Origin: JAJYKN01 sp035516155
GTDB taxonomy: Bacteria > Nitrospirota > UBA9217
Reading direction: 5' to 3'
Length of the DNA stretch: 64,000 nucleotides
Assembly: GCA_035516155.1 (NCBI GenBank)
Contig: DATJAP010000001.1
Coordinates: 124,001-188,000, forward strand
Shown here: positions 35,241-45,128 of the stretch, one piece after another
Layout of the letters: every line of letters begins with the position of its first letter
Position numbering within the stretch: the stretch's first letter is position 1
The notes under the pieces: generated by a model
Told to the model about the DNA's origin: nothing
Databases searched by the model: none
Seen by the model: only the letters and a program-made list of their open reading frames with translations
Program-made: the position numbers and the translations under genes

Positions 35241-35957
35241 ATGAGAAAGACGCCATTCATAGTTATCGCCGTCATCACCACGGTGTTTGCCGTCGGCTTG
35301 CCCCTCTTTCCGGCAGGCTTGGCTCCGGCAGAAGTGCAGGCCGGTTTGTCCCCGGTTAGGACATATGACGCGCCTGCGTTGCCTGAACCTCATCTCCACG
35401 GCGATGCGCTCCCGGCCAAGGGGAAATTTCTCGTTGCCAGCAGAACCGTCGCCGATCCCCGGTTCCAGGAGACCGTCGTCCTGCTCATCGATTACGGTGA
35501 CACCGGCGCGAGCGGTCTCATCATCAACCGGCCCACGAAGGTGCCCCTCGCCGAACTGCTCCCGTCCGTGCAGGGCTTAAAAAAGCGGCATGACGTCCTG
35601 TATTACGGCGGACCCGTCGAGAATGAGCGTATGCTTATGCTTATCCGGTCCAATGAAAAGCTGGAAGATGCGGACAAGGTGTTCGTAAACGTGTACGTCA
35701 GTATGAGCGGGAAGACGCTTGAGCGCATGATAGGCGCTCACAAGACGCAAAAGCAGCTTCGGGTGTATAGCGGATATGCAGGATGGTCTCCGGGGCAGAT
35801 CGACAGAGAGGTATCGCGTGGAGACTGGTACATCGTCAACGCAGATGCCGGCTCAATCTTCGAGAAGAAATCGTCAGAAATATGGCGTGAGCTCATTCGT
35901 CGAGCCTCTATCTTAGAAGTGCGGAGACACGGCAAAGTTGAAAGATCAAGTTCTTAA
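35241..35957 (+). CDS. YqgE/AlgH-family protein with a signal peptide
   Basis: A 238-aa protein of the UPF0301/YqgE family. The N-terminus MRKTPFIVIAVITTVFAVGL is a signal peptide or anchor, unusual because YqgE/AlgH proteins are normally cytosolic and about 185 aa. The core has KGKFLVASRTVADPRFQETV, SGLIINRPTKVPLAEL, YYGGPVENERMLMLI and YSGYAGWSPGQIDREVSRGDWY, all family hallmarks. The function of the family is unclear. Here it probably acts in the periplasm. A longer start at 35157 exists but is less likely. Confidence 0.85.
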   Translation: MRKTPFIVIAVITTVFAVGLPLFPAGLAPAEVQAGLSPVRTYDAPALPEPHLHGDALPAKGKFLVASRTVADPRFQETVVLLIDYGDTGASGLIINRPTKVPLAELLPSVQGLKKRHDVLYYGGPVENERMLMLIRSNEKLEDADKVFVNVYVSMSGKTLERMIGAHKTQKQLRVYSGYAGWSPGQIDREVSRGDWYIVNADAGSIFEKKSSEIWRELIRRASILEVRRHGKVERSSS

Positions 35958-36089
35958 ATTGTGATGAAGAACGAAGTAGCAGAAAGTCCAGCAGGTGACC
36001 GCAGGATCTGCCGTATTCGGCATGAAGTGTCAAATCTCGGTTGATCACCTGTTTTCGCGATTTTTTCCTGACGTTGTAATAGTTTAAAT

Positions 36090-36132
36090 GCGTTGCAACA
36101 CTTCAACTTTCAATCCGAATTTGTTACGCCTA
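36090..36132 (+). repeat. Partial copy F of the dispersed element
   Basis: CTTTCAATCCGAATTTGTTACGCC matches the tail of copy B (42374-42463) at nearly all positions, preceded by GTTGCAACACTTC. Only the right half of the element is clear. No + strand promoter follows, unlike the full copies. Confidence 0.4.
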
Positions 36133-36137
36133 ATTAA

Positions 36138-36165
36138 AAAACCGGAGGGATTTGCCTCCGGTTTT
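36138..36165 (-). terminator. Terminator of groEL
   Basis: A perfect 11-bp stem AAAACCGGAGG/CCTCCGGTTTT with a 6-base loop. On the minus strand it ends in TTTTTTAATTA, 30 bp past the groEL stop. The + strand side is also U-rich, so it may work both ways. Confidence 0.85.
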
Positions 36166-36194
36166 CGTTATAACTTCCTCTCCGCAGCAAAATC

Positions 36195-37820
<1,626 letters not shown>

Positions 37821-37874
37821 AGTTATATCCTCCTCATAATGGATGCAATACGTCGCTCGGCAGGATAGCCGAGT

Positions 37875-38141
37875 TTATTTCAGGACCCCCAACACGTCCT
37901 CCTCTTTTACGATAAGGTAATCGACATCGTCGAGCCTGATCTTTGATCCGGAATACTTGTCGAACAGGATCTTGTCTCCAACCTTCAGAGACTTTACCCC
38001 CTCGCCGATAGCCTCCACCTTGCCGCTTTGCGGCTTTTCTTTGGCGGTATCGGGGATATACAGGCCTCCCGCGGTCTTTTCCAGCTCTTCTGTATAGCTT
38101 ACAAACACCCGCTCTTTCAACGGCTTGAACTTGATGCTCAT
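37875..38141 (-). CDS. groES: Co-chaperonin GroES
   Basis: An 88-aa 10-kDa chaperonin from the ATG with an AGGAG site (MSIKFKPLKERVFVSYTEEL). An upstream in-frame extension is not protein-like. The mobile loop region EELEKTAGGLYIPDTAKEKP and the roof GKVEAIGEGV are normal. It caps GroEL, whose gene follows 54 bp downstream. No CIRCE was found directly upstream. A CIRCE lies 1.7 kb away in front of the hsp20 genes on the same strand. Confidence 0.98.
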   Translation of the reverse strand: MSIKFKPLKERVFVSYTEELEKTAGGLYIPDTAKEKPQSGKVEAIGEGVKSLKVGDKILFDKYSGSKIRLDDVDYLIVKEEDVLGVLK

Positions 38142-38442
38142 CTGTTGCACTCCTTTCTGTTCGAACACCGGGATAATCGATCCGGGAACTCCTGTCGGAG
38201 TATGGGCCGGCGCCAATGAGCTCCCGGTCTGTTATGACATGGCCGCACATGGCGTTTTAGTGTGCATAACAGCGATCCGCCGTCGCATATATATAAGCAG
38301 TAGGATCGCTTCTTTTTCCCCACTCTTAGAGATCACCTTTTCGTAGTCTGGTATGTTTCGCACAGGCTGCTGGGCGATCTCCTGTCTCCTGTATCACATC
38401 GTTTATCACATGTTAATAATAAAAATCTTCGTACCTGTTTAT
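38142..38442. other. Gap between hsp20 and groES
   Basis: About 300 bp that should contain a groES promoter on the minus strand. A TATATA at about 38286 is a possible -10, but no clear -35, sigma-32 box or CIRCE is seen. Read-through from the hsp20 genes is an alternative. Confidence 0.35.
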
Positions 38443-38934
38443 TTACTCCCCCTTCACGGATATTTTTTTCGTCGCAGCTACAGCCGCGGCGGTTTTCGGC
38501 AGTGTTACCGTAAGGACGCCTTTTTTGAAACTCGCGGACACCTTATCCGTCTCGACCTGCCGGGGGAGCGGGATCGATCTCAGGAAAGAACCGTAAGAAC
38601 GTTCGGAATAGTAGTAGTTCTTGTTTTTATCCTCTTTCTCCTCTTTTTTCTCTCCCCTGATCGTAAGCGTATCGCCGGCTATGGAAAGGTCAATGTCCTT
38701 GTCGGTCATGCCTGGCAGCTCCGCAGTCACGGTGAAGGCCTTGGCGTCCTCGGTCAGGTCCAGGCGCGGCATAAACGATCCTGTAAACTCAGGGAATGCC
38801 CCGAGTCCCCAGTTTTGGCTGAAGGAATCAAAAAGACGATTCATTTCGCGCTGCATCATGGCAAAAGGATTTTCTTCTTCTCGTCGAACCTCGATGTTCT
38901 TCCTGCCGAAAGGAATGAGATTCTTGATGTCCAT
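38443..38934 (-). CDS. Small heat-shock protein Hsp20, copy 1
   Basis: A 163-aa alpha-crystallin-domain chaperone with a GGAGGT site; the chosen ATG follows a GTG that overlaps that site. N-terminal arm contains MMQREMNRLFDSFSQNWG; the crystallin domain has RLDLTEDAKAFTVTAELPG and KKGVLTVTLPK. The tail ends KKISVKGE with an IxV-like anchor. It is the third gene of a tandem hsp20 trio 300 bp ahead of groES. It forms oligomers that hold unfolding proteins. Confidence 0.96.
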   Translation of the reverse strand: MDIKNLIPFGRKNIEVRREEENPFAMMQREMNRLFDSFSQNWGLGAFPEFTGSFMPRLDLTEDAKAFTVTAELPGMTDKDIDLSIAGDTLTIRGEKKEEKEDKNKNYYYSERSYGSFLRSIPLPRQVETDKVSASFKKGVLTVTLPKTAAAVAATKKISVKGE

Positions 38935-38964
38935 GACGTCCACCTCCTTCGTTTGCTTGCATTC

Positions 38965-39369
38965 CTACGCGGCCGTTACGGCGATCTTTCTGGTCTTCGC
39001 AGCAGGCGACTTTGGCAAAACGAGTCTCAAAACGCCGTTCTTGACCGATGCCTGAATGCGGTCCTTGTCCACCTCGTCCGAAAGGGTGAAGGCCCGCTCG
39101 TAGTCCCCAACCTCGTATTCTTGGTAGGCGAGGCGGTATCCTGCGGGGATTTTCTGCTCCACCGTCCCCTTGATGGTGAGGACGTTTTTTTCAAGTGTTA
39201 TATCAAGCGAATGCTCGTCTACCCCTGGCAGGTCGGCTGTCAAAACTGTGTCGTCCTTCCATTCTATGATATCCACATCAGGCTTGAAAACCCTGCGCGG
39301 CTTCGTGCGTTCCACTCCCTCGGGCACGCTTGCTTCCTTCTTCATCATTTCCCGATTTGTGTCCGTCAT
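38965..39369 (-). CDS. Small heat-shock protein Hsp20, copy 2
   Basis: A 134-aa Hsp20 with AAGGAGG before the ATG. The short N-terminal arm (MTDTNREMMKKEASVPEG) is followed by the crystallin domain: VDIIEWKDDTVLTADLPGVD, NVLTIKGTVEQK and KNGVLRLVLPK, ending RKIAVTAA. Spacing is 18-30 bp to both neighbouring hsp20 genes, so it belongs to one transcript. Three different paralogues in a row may assemble as mixed oligomers, which is a guess. Confidence 0.95.
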   Translation of the reverse strand: MTDTNREMMKKEASVPEGVERTKPRRVFKPDVDIIEWKDDTVLTADLPGVDEHSLDITLEKNVLTIKGTVEQKIPAGYRLAYQEYEVGDYERAFTLSDEVDKDRIQASVKNGVLRLVLPKSPAAKTRKIAVTAA

Positions 39370-39387
39370 TGGTGTGCCTCCTTATCT

Positions 39388-39816
39388 CTATTCAGCTTTA
39401 ATGGCGATCTTCCGAGGCTTATCCGCCTCGGCTCGAGGCAGTGTGAGTTCCAGCATGCCCTTGCTGAATCTGGCTTCGACCTTGTCCTGGTCCACCAGAT
39501 AGGGCAGTTCGATGGACCGTGTGAATGTCCCGCTCCAACGCTCGCGCCGGTGCTGGCATTCACCCTTGCACGTGTCCTCAGTCGCCCGCCAACCCCGAAG
39601 GGTCACCGACTTACCCGTCACCGAGATGTCCACGTCCGTCAATTGGACGCCAGGCAACTCCGAGGTGATGATGGCCCGGTCCCCATCCATCCAGACATTG
39701 ACCAGAGGAAATTCGCTCGTTGATGGAGCAAGCAATCCTGAGGTCGCGCGGTTCAAACGTTCGAACGCGCGCCAGGGGTCCTGAAGTCCGAATCTATCCA
39801 ACTCCGTCCATAACAT
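39388..39816 (-). CDS. Small heat-shock protein Hsp20, copy 3 (first in operon)
   Basis: A 142-aa Hsp20 from the ATG with GGAGGG upstream. The domain has VNVWMDGDRAIITSELPGVQ, DISVTGKSVTLRG and SKGMLELTLPRAE, ending RKIAIKAE. An insertion with two Cys (TEDTCKGECQHRRE) sits in the loop between strands, absent from the other two copies, and could bind metal or sense redox. It is the first gene behind the CIRCE operator, 58 bp downstream of it. Confidence 0.95.
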   Translation of the reverse strand: MLWTELDRFGLQDPWRAFERLNRATSGLLAPSTSEFPLVNVWMDGDRAIITSELPGVQLTDVDISVTGKSVTLRGWRATEDTCKGECQHRRERWSGTFTRSIELPYLVDQDKVEARFSKGMLELTLPRAEADKPRKIAIKAE

Positions 39817-39873
39817 CAAGGTTCCCTCCTTCATTTTTGATTTTTTCCTCCTTGGTACTGCTGATTCCGCTAG

Positions 39874-39900
39874 TTAGCACTCTCGGCCGTAGAGTGCTAG
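39874..39900 (-). promoter_or_regulatory. CIRCE operator (HrcA site)
   Basis: TTAGCACTC-N9-GAGTGCTAG matches the CIRCE inverted repeat (TTAGCACTC-N9-GAGTGCTAA) with one mismatch. It lies just upstream of the first hsp20 gene on the minus strand, so HrcA should repress the hsp20 trio and perhaps groESL by read-through. No hrcA gene lies in this window. Confidence 0.92.
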
Positions 39901-40721
39901 CTCGATATTTACCAAAAAATAAAAAAGATGTCAAGAGGGTTCCTGAATTTTTTACATTTTATGAAAAAGGCGCATAATATATTGATAATAATAGCTTTTT
40001 AATACGGGTTTATGTGAATTTTATAGCCTTTTTGCTCCTTGAAGACTCGCCTGCGAGCAGCAAGTCGCTCATACTGAAAGTGTCAGAGAACCTCGAAATA
40101 GCTTCACGTCGCATCGAGACCAATATCCGGGTAGGGCGGCTCTGAAGAAGGTCGACAGCGAGTTCCGCTCATCATTTTTCGTGCCTGTGTACGAGAATAT
40201 GCAATAAGTTTTCTACTTATTGTTGATTCGTGATGTTCAGCCGGACTTCGTGAAGGACCTTTTTGCACAGCATGATGCATTACCAGGGAGAGTTCATGGG
40301 AAACAGGCTCACGATGTTGATGGAAAAAATAAATGAACGGGAAAAGAACTCAGCCGCGAGATCCAGAAAAAAGAAGAGGCATACTACTAGAAAGATATTC
40401 GGCAAGAAAGTGACGTTCGAGGCGTTGATAAAACACGAACAAAAAGCGCAACCGTCCCCCCTCAGCCGGTGGCCCCGGACGGTCACCATACCATGGGCAT
40501 CTTATCGCTCACTATCAACTGGAAGAACCTGCTCCCAGGCATGAATATCATTCTGCTCCATTTTGCAACGCCTCGGAAAATGACGGGCAGCTTTGGTGTG
40601 TCTTCTCACAGTGGAAAGGATATCTGGCATTCCTGACTATTGAAAATACTTCTGACCGGGGGTGATTGTGCGTGGAGACGAGATAGACATAATTTTTGAA
40701 GAGGTGTTGATGTGCAGTTGA

Positions 40722-40812
40722 AGCATACGGTGCGGACTCCTTCCTCTATCTCACAAAATTCTCATTCTTGGCAACTCATCAATATTCAATTTGAATTCGT
40801 TAGTGCATAGCC
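40722..40812 (+). repeat. Copy A of the dispersed promoter-upstream element
   Basis: Carries GGTGCGGACTCCTTCCT, then CTCATTCTTGGCAACTCAT and a TTCAATTTGAATTCGTTA tail, in the same order as copies B and C. The TTGACA of the sensor gene promoter begins 54 bp past the ACTCAT end. Confidence 0.6.
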
Positions 40813-40831
40813 TTAAATCCATTCGAAAAAA

Positions 40832-40861
40832 TTGACAAATCTTAATATCTGTGCTTGTATT
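40832..40861 (+). promoter_or_regulatory. Promoter of the PAS/PilZ gene
   Basis: TTGACA at 40832-40837 and TTGTAT or TGTATT about 17-18 bp on. It follows repeat copy A and precedes the gene at 40948. Confidence 0.5.
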
Positions 40862-40947
40862 TAAGTAGTTTTCGATAAAGCCAAGCTCTTTTAAGAGGTG
40901 ATAAAAAGGGTTAACCACACAATCTTCCATGGAAATTAGGAGGGCTA

Positions 40948-42243
40948 ATGTATAGCAAAATAGAATTCTTCCATGCCCTGCTTCAGAACTCCTTAGACAT
41001 CATCACGCTTGTCAGCAGTGATGGAACTATACTCTATGAAAGCCCTTCAGTTGATCGCATACTTGGCTATGATCAGAGAGAATTAATCGGCAAGAACGTC
41101 TTCGAGATGATTCACCCTGAAGATCTCCAAAAGGTACGGACTGCCTTTCGCGAGGTAGTCAGTAACCGCGATTTAACACTGTCTGCTGATTTCCGCTTTC
41201 TGCATAAGGATGGATCATGGCGAGTACTCTATGCCACAGGAAGCAATCATCTTGACAACCCCTTGATCGACGGTATCGTGGTAAATTCCCGGGATATCAC
41301 AGAGCGCAATCAGGTAGAAGAGAAGTTGCGCCAAAGTGAGGAACGATTCCGCAGAATCTTTGAGGACGGTCCCCTCGGCATGATTGTCATTGATCCGAGC
41401 TACCGGTTTCTCAAAGCCAACAAGTCATTTTGCGAGATGCTGGGATATACTGAGCAGGAACTCGTCGGACGCAGCATTGAAGATCTTACCCACCCAGAGG
41501 AGAAAGAAGAAAGTCTAGAATTGTCACAGCGGGTTCTTCGGGGGGAAACACCTCTCTTCCACCTGGAGAAACGATACGTCAAGAAGGACCAGGAAAGTCT
41601 CTGGGTCAAGCTTACCGCAACCGCGATCCATGATCCGGAGGGAAAGGTCCTCTATGCCCTGGGAATGATAGAGGACATCAGTGAACGCAAAGTTGCCGAT
41701 CGGGAGAGAGAACAGCTTATCTCCCAACTAACAGAAGCACTCACCAAGATCAAGACATTGACGGGCTTGATTCCCATATGTGCCTGGTGTAAGAAGATCC
41801 GTGATGATAAAGGGTATTGGATAAGAGTCGAGACCTATATCAAGGAGCATTCTAACGCAACATTTACGCACTGCGTATGCCCAACCTGTTTGAAGAAGGA
41901 AGATCCCGCTACGTTCAGGGACATATTTGGACAGGGGGAAAAAGCACAAGTCTCCAAATCTAACAGAGAGAATAGGAACAGTGAACGGCTGAGGCTGAGG
42001 AAGCCTGTCAATTGCGCCTTTAAGATGGATTCCGGAGAATCGGGGAAAGTGGTCATCAATGCCATCCTCGAGGAGATCGGCGATGCAGGAATATGCGTGA
42101 GAACAGATCATCTCCTGGAAGATGACACCCTGTTATTCTCAAGCAGCAGCGTCGAGGATAAGGTAGGGGTAGTGAGATGGAGAAAACCAGCCGCTCCCGA
42201 AGAGGGTGGCTACCGAGTCGGCATTCAATTTGTTCGGGATTGA
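40948..42243 (+). CDS. PAS-PAS-Cys-motif-PilZ sensory protein
   Basis: A 431-aa cytoplasmic protein with an AGGAGG site. PAS1 covers about 1-120 (TILYESPSVDRILGYDQREL, ending RDITERN) and PAS2 about 130-250 (ending MIEDISERK). A short coiled coil leads to LTGLIPICAWCKKIRDDKGY and HCVCPTCLKK: two CxxC pairs of the type seen at the end of many sensor proteins. The C-terminal 95 residues look like a PilZ domain (RLRLRKPVNCAF, YRVGIQFVRD). The usual (D/N)xSxxG c-di-GMP motif is EIGDAGI here, so ligand binding is doubtful. No kinase or cyclase is present, so it must act through partners. Confidence 0.9.
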   Translation: MYSKIEFFHALLQNSLDIITLVSSDGTILYESPSVDRILGYDQRELIGKNVFEMIHPEDLQKVRTAFREVVSNRDLTLSADFRFLHKDGSWRVLYATGSNHLDNPLIDGIVVNSRDITERNQVEEKLRQSEERFRRIFEDGPLGMIVIDPSYRFLKANKSFCEMLGYTEQELVGRSIEDLTHPEEKEESLELSQRVLRGETPLFHLEKRYVKKDQESLWVKLTATAIHDPEGKVLYALGMIEDISERKVADREREQLISQLTEALTKIKTLTGLIPICAWCKKIRDDKGYWIRVETYIKEHSNATFTHCVCPTCLKKEDPATFRDIFGQGEKAQVSKSNRENRNSERLRLRKPVNCAFKMDSGESGKVVINAILEEIGDAGICVRTDHLLEDDTLLFSSSSVEDKVGVVRWRKPAAPEEGGYRVGIQFVRD

Positions 42244-42373
42244 CATCACTGCACCCGCGAGAACTGCCCATGTCGGGGAGCAATTTTCATTCACCCTTGT
42301 CACAATATTGACATTCCACGCTTGTGGTTAGGAAATAGACATATTGTCTGACGAGGAGTAGAATTGCCGTCGA

Positions 42374-42463
42374 ATCATGTGATGCGGACTTCTTCCTAGC
42401 GCAGTTGAGGTTTTCCATTCTTTGTAACTCATAATCTTTCAACCCGAAATCTGTAACGCCTAC
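42374..42463 (+). repeat. Copy B of the dispersed promoter-upstream element
   Basis: Carries GATGCGGACTTCTTCCT, CCATTCTTTGTAACTCAT and CCGAAATCTGTAACGCC. The next TTGACA starts 63 bp past ACTCAT. It is the clearest copy and serves as reference for the others. Confidence 0.6.
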
Positions 42464-42494
42464 CCATACCGTCATTCGATGCCATTATTCAATC

Positions 42495-42523
42495 TTGACA
42501 TATGTGTGATGTAGCGCTATCTT
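42495..42523 (+). promoter_or_regulatory. Promoter of the exported nitroreductase gene
   Basis: TTGACA at 42495-42500 and TATCTT at 42518-42523, spacer 17. The spacer GATGTAGC resembles the GGATATAGC of P3. Confidence 0.6.
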
Positions 42524-42660
42524 TTTAAATAATTCCTACCCCTGCATCAGCTCTGAGGCAAAATGTCACAATCCAGTGCATTCGATCGCGGTTTAATCCC
42601 GATGCGTATCGGCATTCATCGCTCAACATATCAAGTTCAACAACAACGAGGAGGGCAATC

Positions 42661-43320
42661 ATGAAACATATCGCATATTCCTTCATTGTATCCCTGGCGG
42701 TCATGACGCTCCTGTACGCCGCAGTCCCTGCTGCGGAGGTGCTCAAGCCCAAGGTCCTGATGAAGCCGCAAATGGACGGCGGGAGACCGCTCATGCAGGT
42801 GCTGAGGGACAGGAGTTCTTCACGGTCATTCAGCAGCGAGGAGCTTCCGCCCCAGGTACTTTCCAATCTTCTCTGGGCGGCTTTCGGTGTCAACCGGCCC
42901 GGCTCGGGAGGGCGGACCGCTCCCTCGGCAAAAAACTCTCAGAATATCGACATCTATGTCGCCATGGCAGACGGCCTTTATCTCTATGATGCCCGATCCC
43001 AGGCGTTGGAGCCGGTCCTTGCGGAGGACGTCCGCGCACTGACCGGCCGCCAGCCTTTCGTGAAAGATGCACCCCTAAACCTGATCTACGTCGCCGATCT
43101 TGCCCGTCTGACCGGATCGTCACAGGAGGAGAAGGATCTCTATTCTGCCGCTGATGCCGGTTTCATCAGCGAGAATGTCTATCTCTTCTGCGCTTCCGAA
43201 GGGCTTGCCACGGTTGTACGCGGGTCCGTTGACCGGCAGGCGCTGTCAACGGTCATGAAGTTGAGGCCCGATCAAAAAATCATTCTAGCGCAGACCGTCG
43301 GATACCCGAAGAAACCATGA
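42661..43320 (+). CDS. Exported SagB-type nitroreductase-family protein
   Basis: A 219-aa protein with a signal peptide (ending VPAAE near 26) and a GAGGAGG site. The nitroreductase fold is shown by LRDRSSSRSFSSEELPPQVL (FMN-binding R-x-S-x-R), LSNLLWAAFGVNRPGSGGRT, PSAKNSQNIDIYVA and a C-terminal VGYPKK. This matches the SagB/ThcOx-like branch. Most relatives are cytoplasmic FMN enzymes; an exported one would need FMN outside or Tat-like folding, yet no twin arginine is seen. Substrate unknown. It opens a run of redox genes. Confidence 0.85.
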   Translation: MKHIAYSFIVSLAVMTLLYAAVPAAEVLKPKVLMKPQMDGGRPLMQVLRDRSSSRSFSSEELPPQVLSNLLWAAFGVNRPGSGGRTAPSAKNSQNIDIYVAMADGLYLYDARSQALEPVLAEDVRALTGRQPFVKDAPLNLIYVADLARLTGSSQEEKDLYSAADAGFISENVYLFCASEGLATVVRGSVDRQALSTVMKLRPDQKIILAQTVGYPKKP

Positions 43321-43443
43321 ACAGGATGTACTGGCTACGATCCATTTGTCGTTGAGGGAGGAATCAGCATGCTGAAAATCGTGTATGGGTGAATGGAGTA
43401 CGCTGAAAAGGGGTGAGCCTGTAAAAGTAACTGCGAGGTGGTT

Positions 43444-44232
43444 ATGGGGAAATTGGACGGGAAAGTGGCAGTCGTGACCGGCGGCGGCCGGGGAATGGGC
43501 AGGGCCATTGCCGAGGGATTCGTACAGGAAGGTTGCCGCGTGGTAGTGACCGCGGCTCGCGAGCGGGCGGAGATCGATTCCTTTGTCTCTGCCTGGGGAC
43601 GGGAAAAAGCCCTTTCTCTTCTGGCGGATGTTACCGAGTCCCGCGCCTGTGAAGGCGTCATAAGCGAAACGATTTCCCGCTTCGGCCGTATTGACGTGCT
43701 CGTGAACAACGCCGGCCGGGGCATGAAATACGTTTCCCCGACCTTCATGACCGAGCCGACTCGCTTCTGGAAAACGGACCCCGAGACATGGAAAATGGTG
43801 ATCGACACGAACGTGAACGGTCCCTTCTTCATGGCCCGCGCTGCTGTGCCGCATATGCTGCGCCAAAAAAGCGGGGCGATTATCAATGTGACCATGAACT
43901 ACGAGACCATGAAACGCAGAGGGTTCTCGCCCTACGGCCCGTCGAAAGCAGCCCTTGAGTCCGAGACAATCATCTGGGCCCAGGATTTGGAAGGCACAGG
44001 CATAACCGTGAACGAGATCCTTCCCGGCGGTGCTACCGAAACCGGCATGATCCCAGCCGACTTTTCCGCCGATCTCCGCTCGCGCCTGCTCAAACCCGAA
44101 ATCATCGTTCCCGTTGCCGTCTTTCTGGCATCCGATGAAGGACGGAGGATCGCGGGTCGGCGTCTTACCGCAACGGAATGGTCGCCCCAAAATGCCGATG
44201 GCGTCCCGGCTTCGAAAGGCATCGGCGCTTAG
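43444..44232 (+). CDS. Short-chain dehydrogenase/reductase
   Basis: A 262-aa classical SDR. The ATG with AGGTGG upstream begins MGKLDGKVAVVTGGGRGMGR, with the NAD(P)-binding TGxxxGxG. NNAG (VNNAGRGMKY) and catalytic YGPSK (SPYGPSKAALESE) are in place. Basic residues after beta-2 (AARERAE) suggest NADP. It lies within a same-strand series of oxidoreductases and may share a substrate path with them. Substrate not determined. Confidence 0.92.
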   Translation: MGKLDGKVAVVTGGGRGMGRAIAEGFVQEGCRVVVTAARERAEIDSFVSAWGREKALSLLADVTESRACEGVISETISRFGRIDVLVNNAGRGMKYVSPTFMTEPTRFWKTDPETWKMVIDTNVNGPFFMARAAVPHMLRQKSGAIINVTMNYETMKRRGFSPYGPSKAALESETIIWAQDLEGTGITVNEILPGGATETGMIPADFSADLRSRLLKPEIIVPVAVFLASDEGRRIAGRRLTATEWSPQNADGVPASKGIGA

Positions 44233-44316
44233 CGGGCAGCACGTTTACTTCACATTAGATATCATTACTTGAGACGCAATCTGCTTGATTCCGCCGCCGA
44301 AAAGGAGGTCGCTCTC

Positions 44317-45063
44317 ATGGACAACGCATTGAAGACAAAGTTTATCGAGCTGTGGAGCCGATATTTCAACGAAACTGAGCTTCCTCTGACTTTTTATTAC
44401 ACTGATGAGACAGACGATGCTGAACTCGTTCCAGCCCCATCAGCCCATATGTGCATGATCGGCGTGCTGGCCAGAGCAAGAAAAGGCGTCTCGCTCCGTT
44501 TTGAATCTGACTCGATCGGCTGCCGCGGGGGCAAGCGATATTCCGGGTTTACAGATGAAATCAGCCCTCAATTCGAATATTTTCTCTCGTGTGGCATTCC
44601 CGGCAAGCTCGAAGGCGAGCGTTATAAGAAGACTCCGGAAATCGTGAGGGAAATGGTGAGGATCCAACCGAAGTTTGCGGCCCCGGCACGCGCAATCGTT
44701 TTCAAAAGATTCGACATGCTTGAGGAATCGGATAATCCGGACGTTGTCGTTTTTTTTGCGGCCCCCGATGTGCTTTCTGGCCTCTTTACTCTTGCAAACT
44801 ACGACGAGAGTGAACCAAATGGAGTTTATTGTCCCTTTTCCGCCGGCTGTGGTTCAATTATTCAGTATCCCTACCTGGAAAAAACTTCGGACAGACCGCG
44901 AGCCATAATCGGAATGTTTGATGTATCGGCCAGGCCTTATGTCCCCAAGGAAACACTCACCTTTGCTGTGCCAATAAATAAATTCATGCGCATGCTCGAT
45001 AATATGGAAGAAAGCTTTCTCATCACGCGAAGCTGGGAAAAAGTGAGGAAAAGATTGAGTTGA
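44317..45063 (+). CDS. DUF169-family protein
   Basis: A 248-aa cytoplasmic protein with an AGGAGGT site; a longer frame is not protein-like. It has the DUF169 layout: ELPLTFYYTDETDDAELVPA, CMIGVLARARKG, SIGCRGGKRYSGF with a conserved Cys-Gly-Gly, and CPFSAGCGSIIQYPYLE with two Cys. These proteins are widespread in anaerobes and of unknown role; the conserved cysteines might bind a metal or cofactor. The gene is on the + strand between the SDR and a cysteine-hydrolase-like gene. Confidence 0.88.
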   Translation: MDNALKTKFIELWSRYFNETELPLTFYYTDETDDAELVPAPSAHMCMIGVLARARKGVSLRFESDSIGCRGGKRYSGFTDEISPQFEYFLSCGIPGKLEGERYKKTPEIVREMVRIQPKFAAPARAIVFKRFDMLEESDNPDVVVFFAAPDVLSGLFTLANYDESEPNGVYCPFSAGCGSIIQYPYLEKTSDRPRAIIGMFDVSARPYVPKETLTFAVPINKFMRMLDNMEESFLITRSWEKVRKRLS

Positions 45064-45128
45064 TGGCCTCCTTGATAAACGCTGCCCACCATGACGACAT
45101 GAGATCCCTTTTCAGAAAGGAGCAATGA

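Larger units (their letters stand above)
39901..40947. other. One-kb gap with gene remnants
   Basis: Fragments in various frames look formerly coding: LLLEDSPASSKSLILKVSEN near 40030-40140, and GNRLTMLMEKINEREKNSAA from an ATG at 40296 with GGGAGAG upstream. The latter runs to 40544 but the end is not protein-like. None is called. The right part holds repeat copy A and a TTGACA promoter. Confidence 0.4.
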
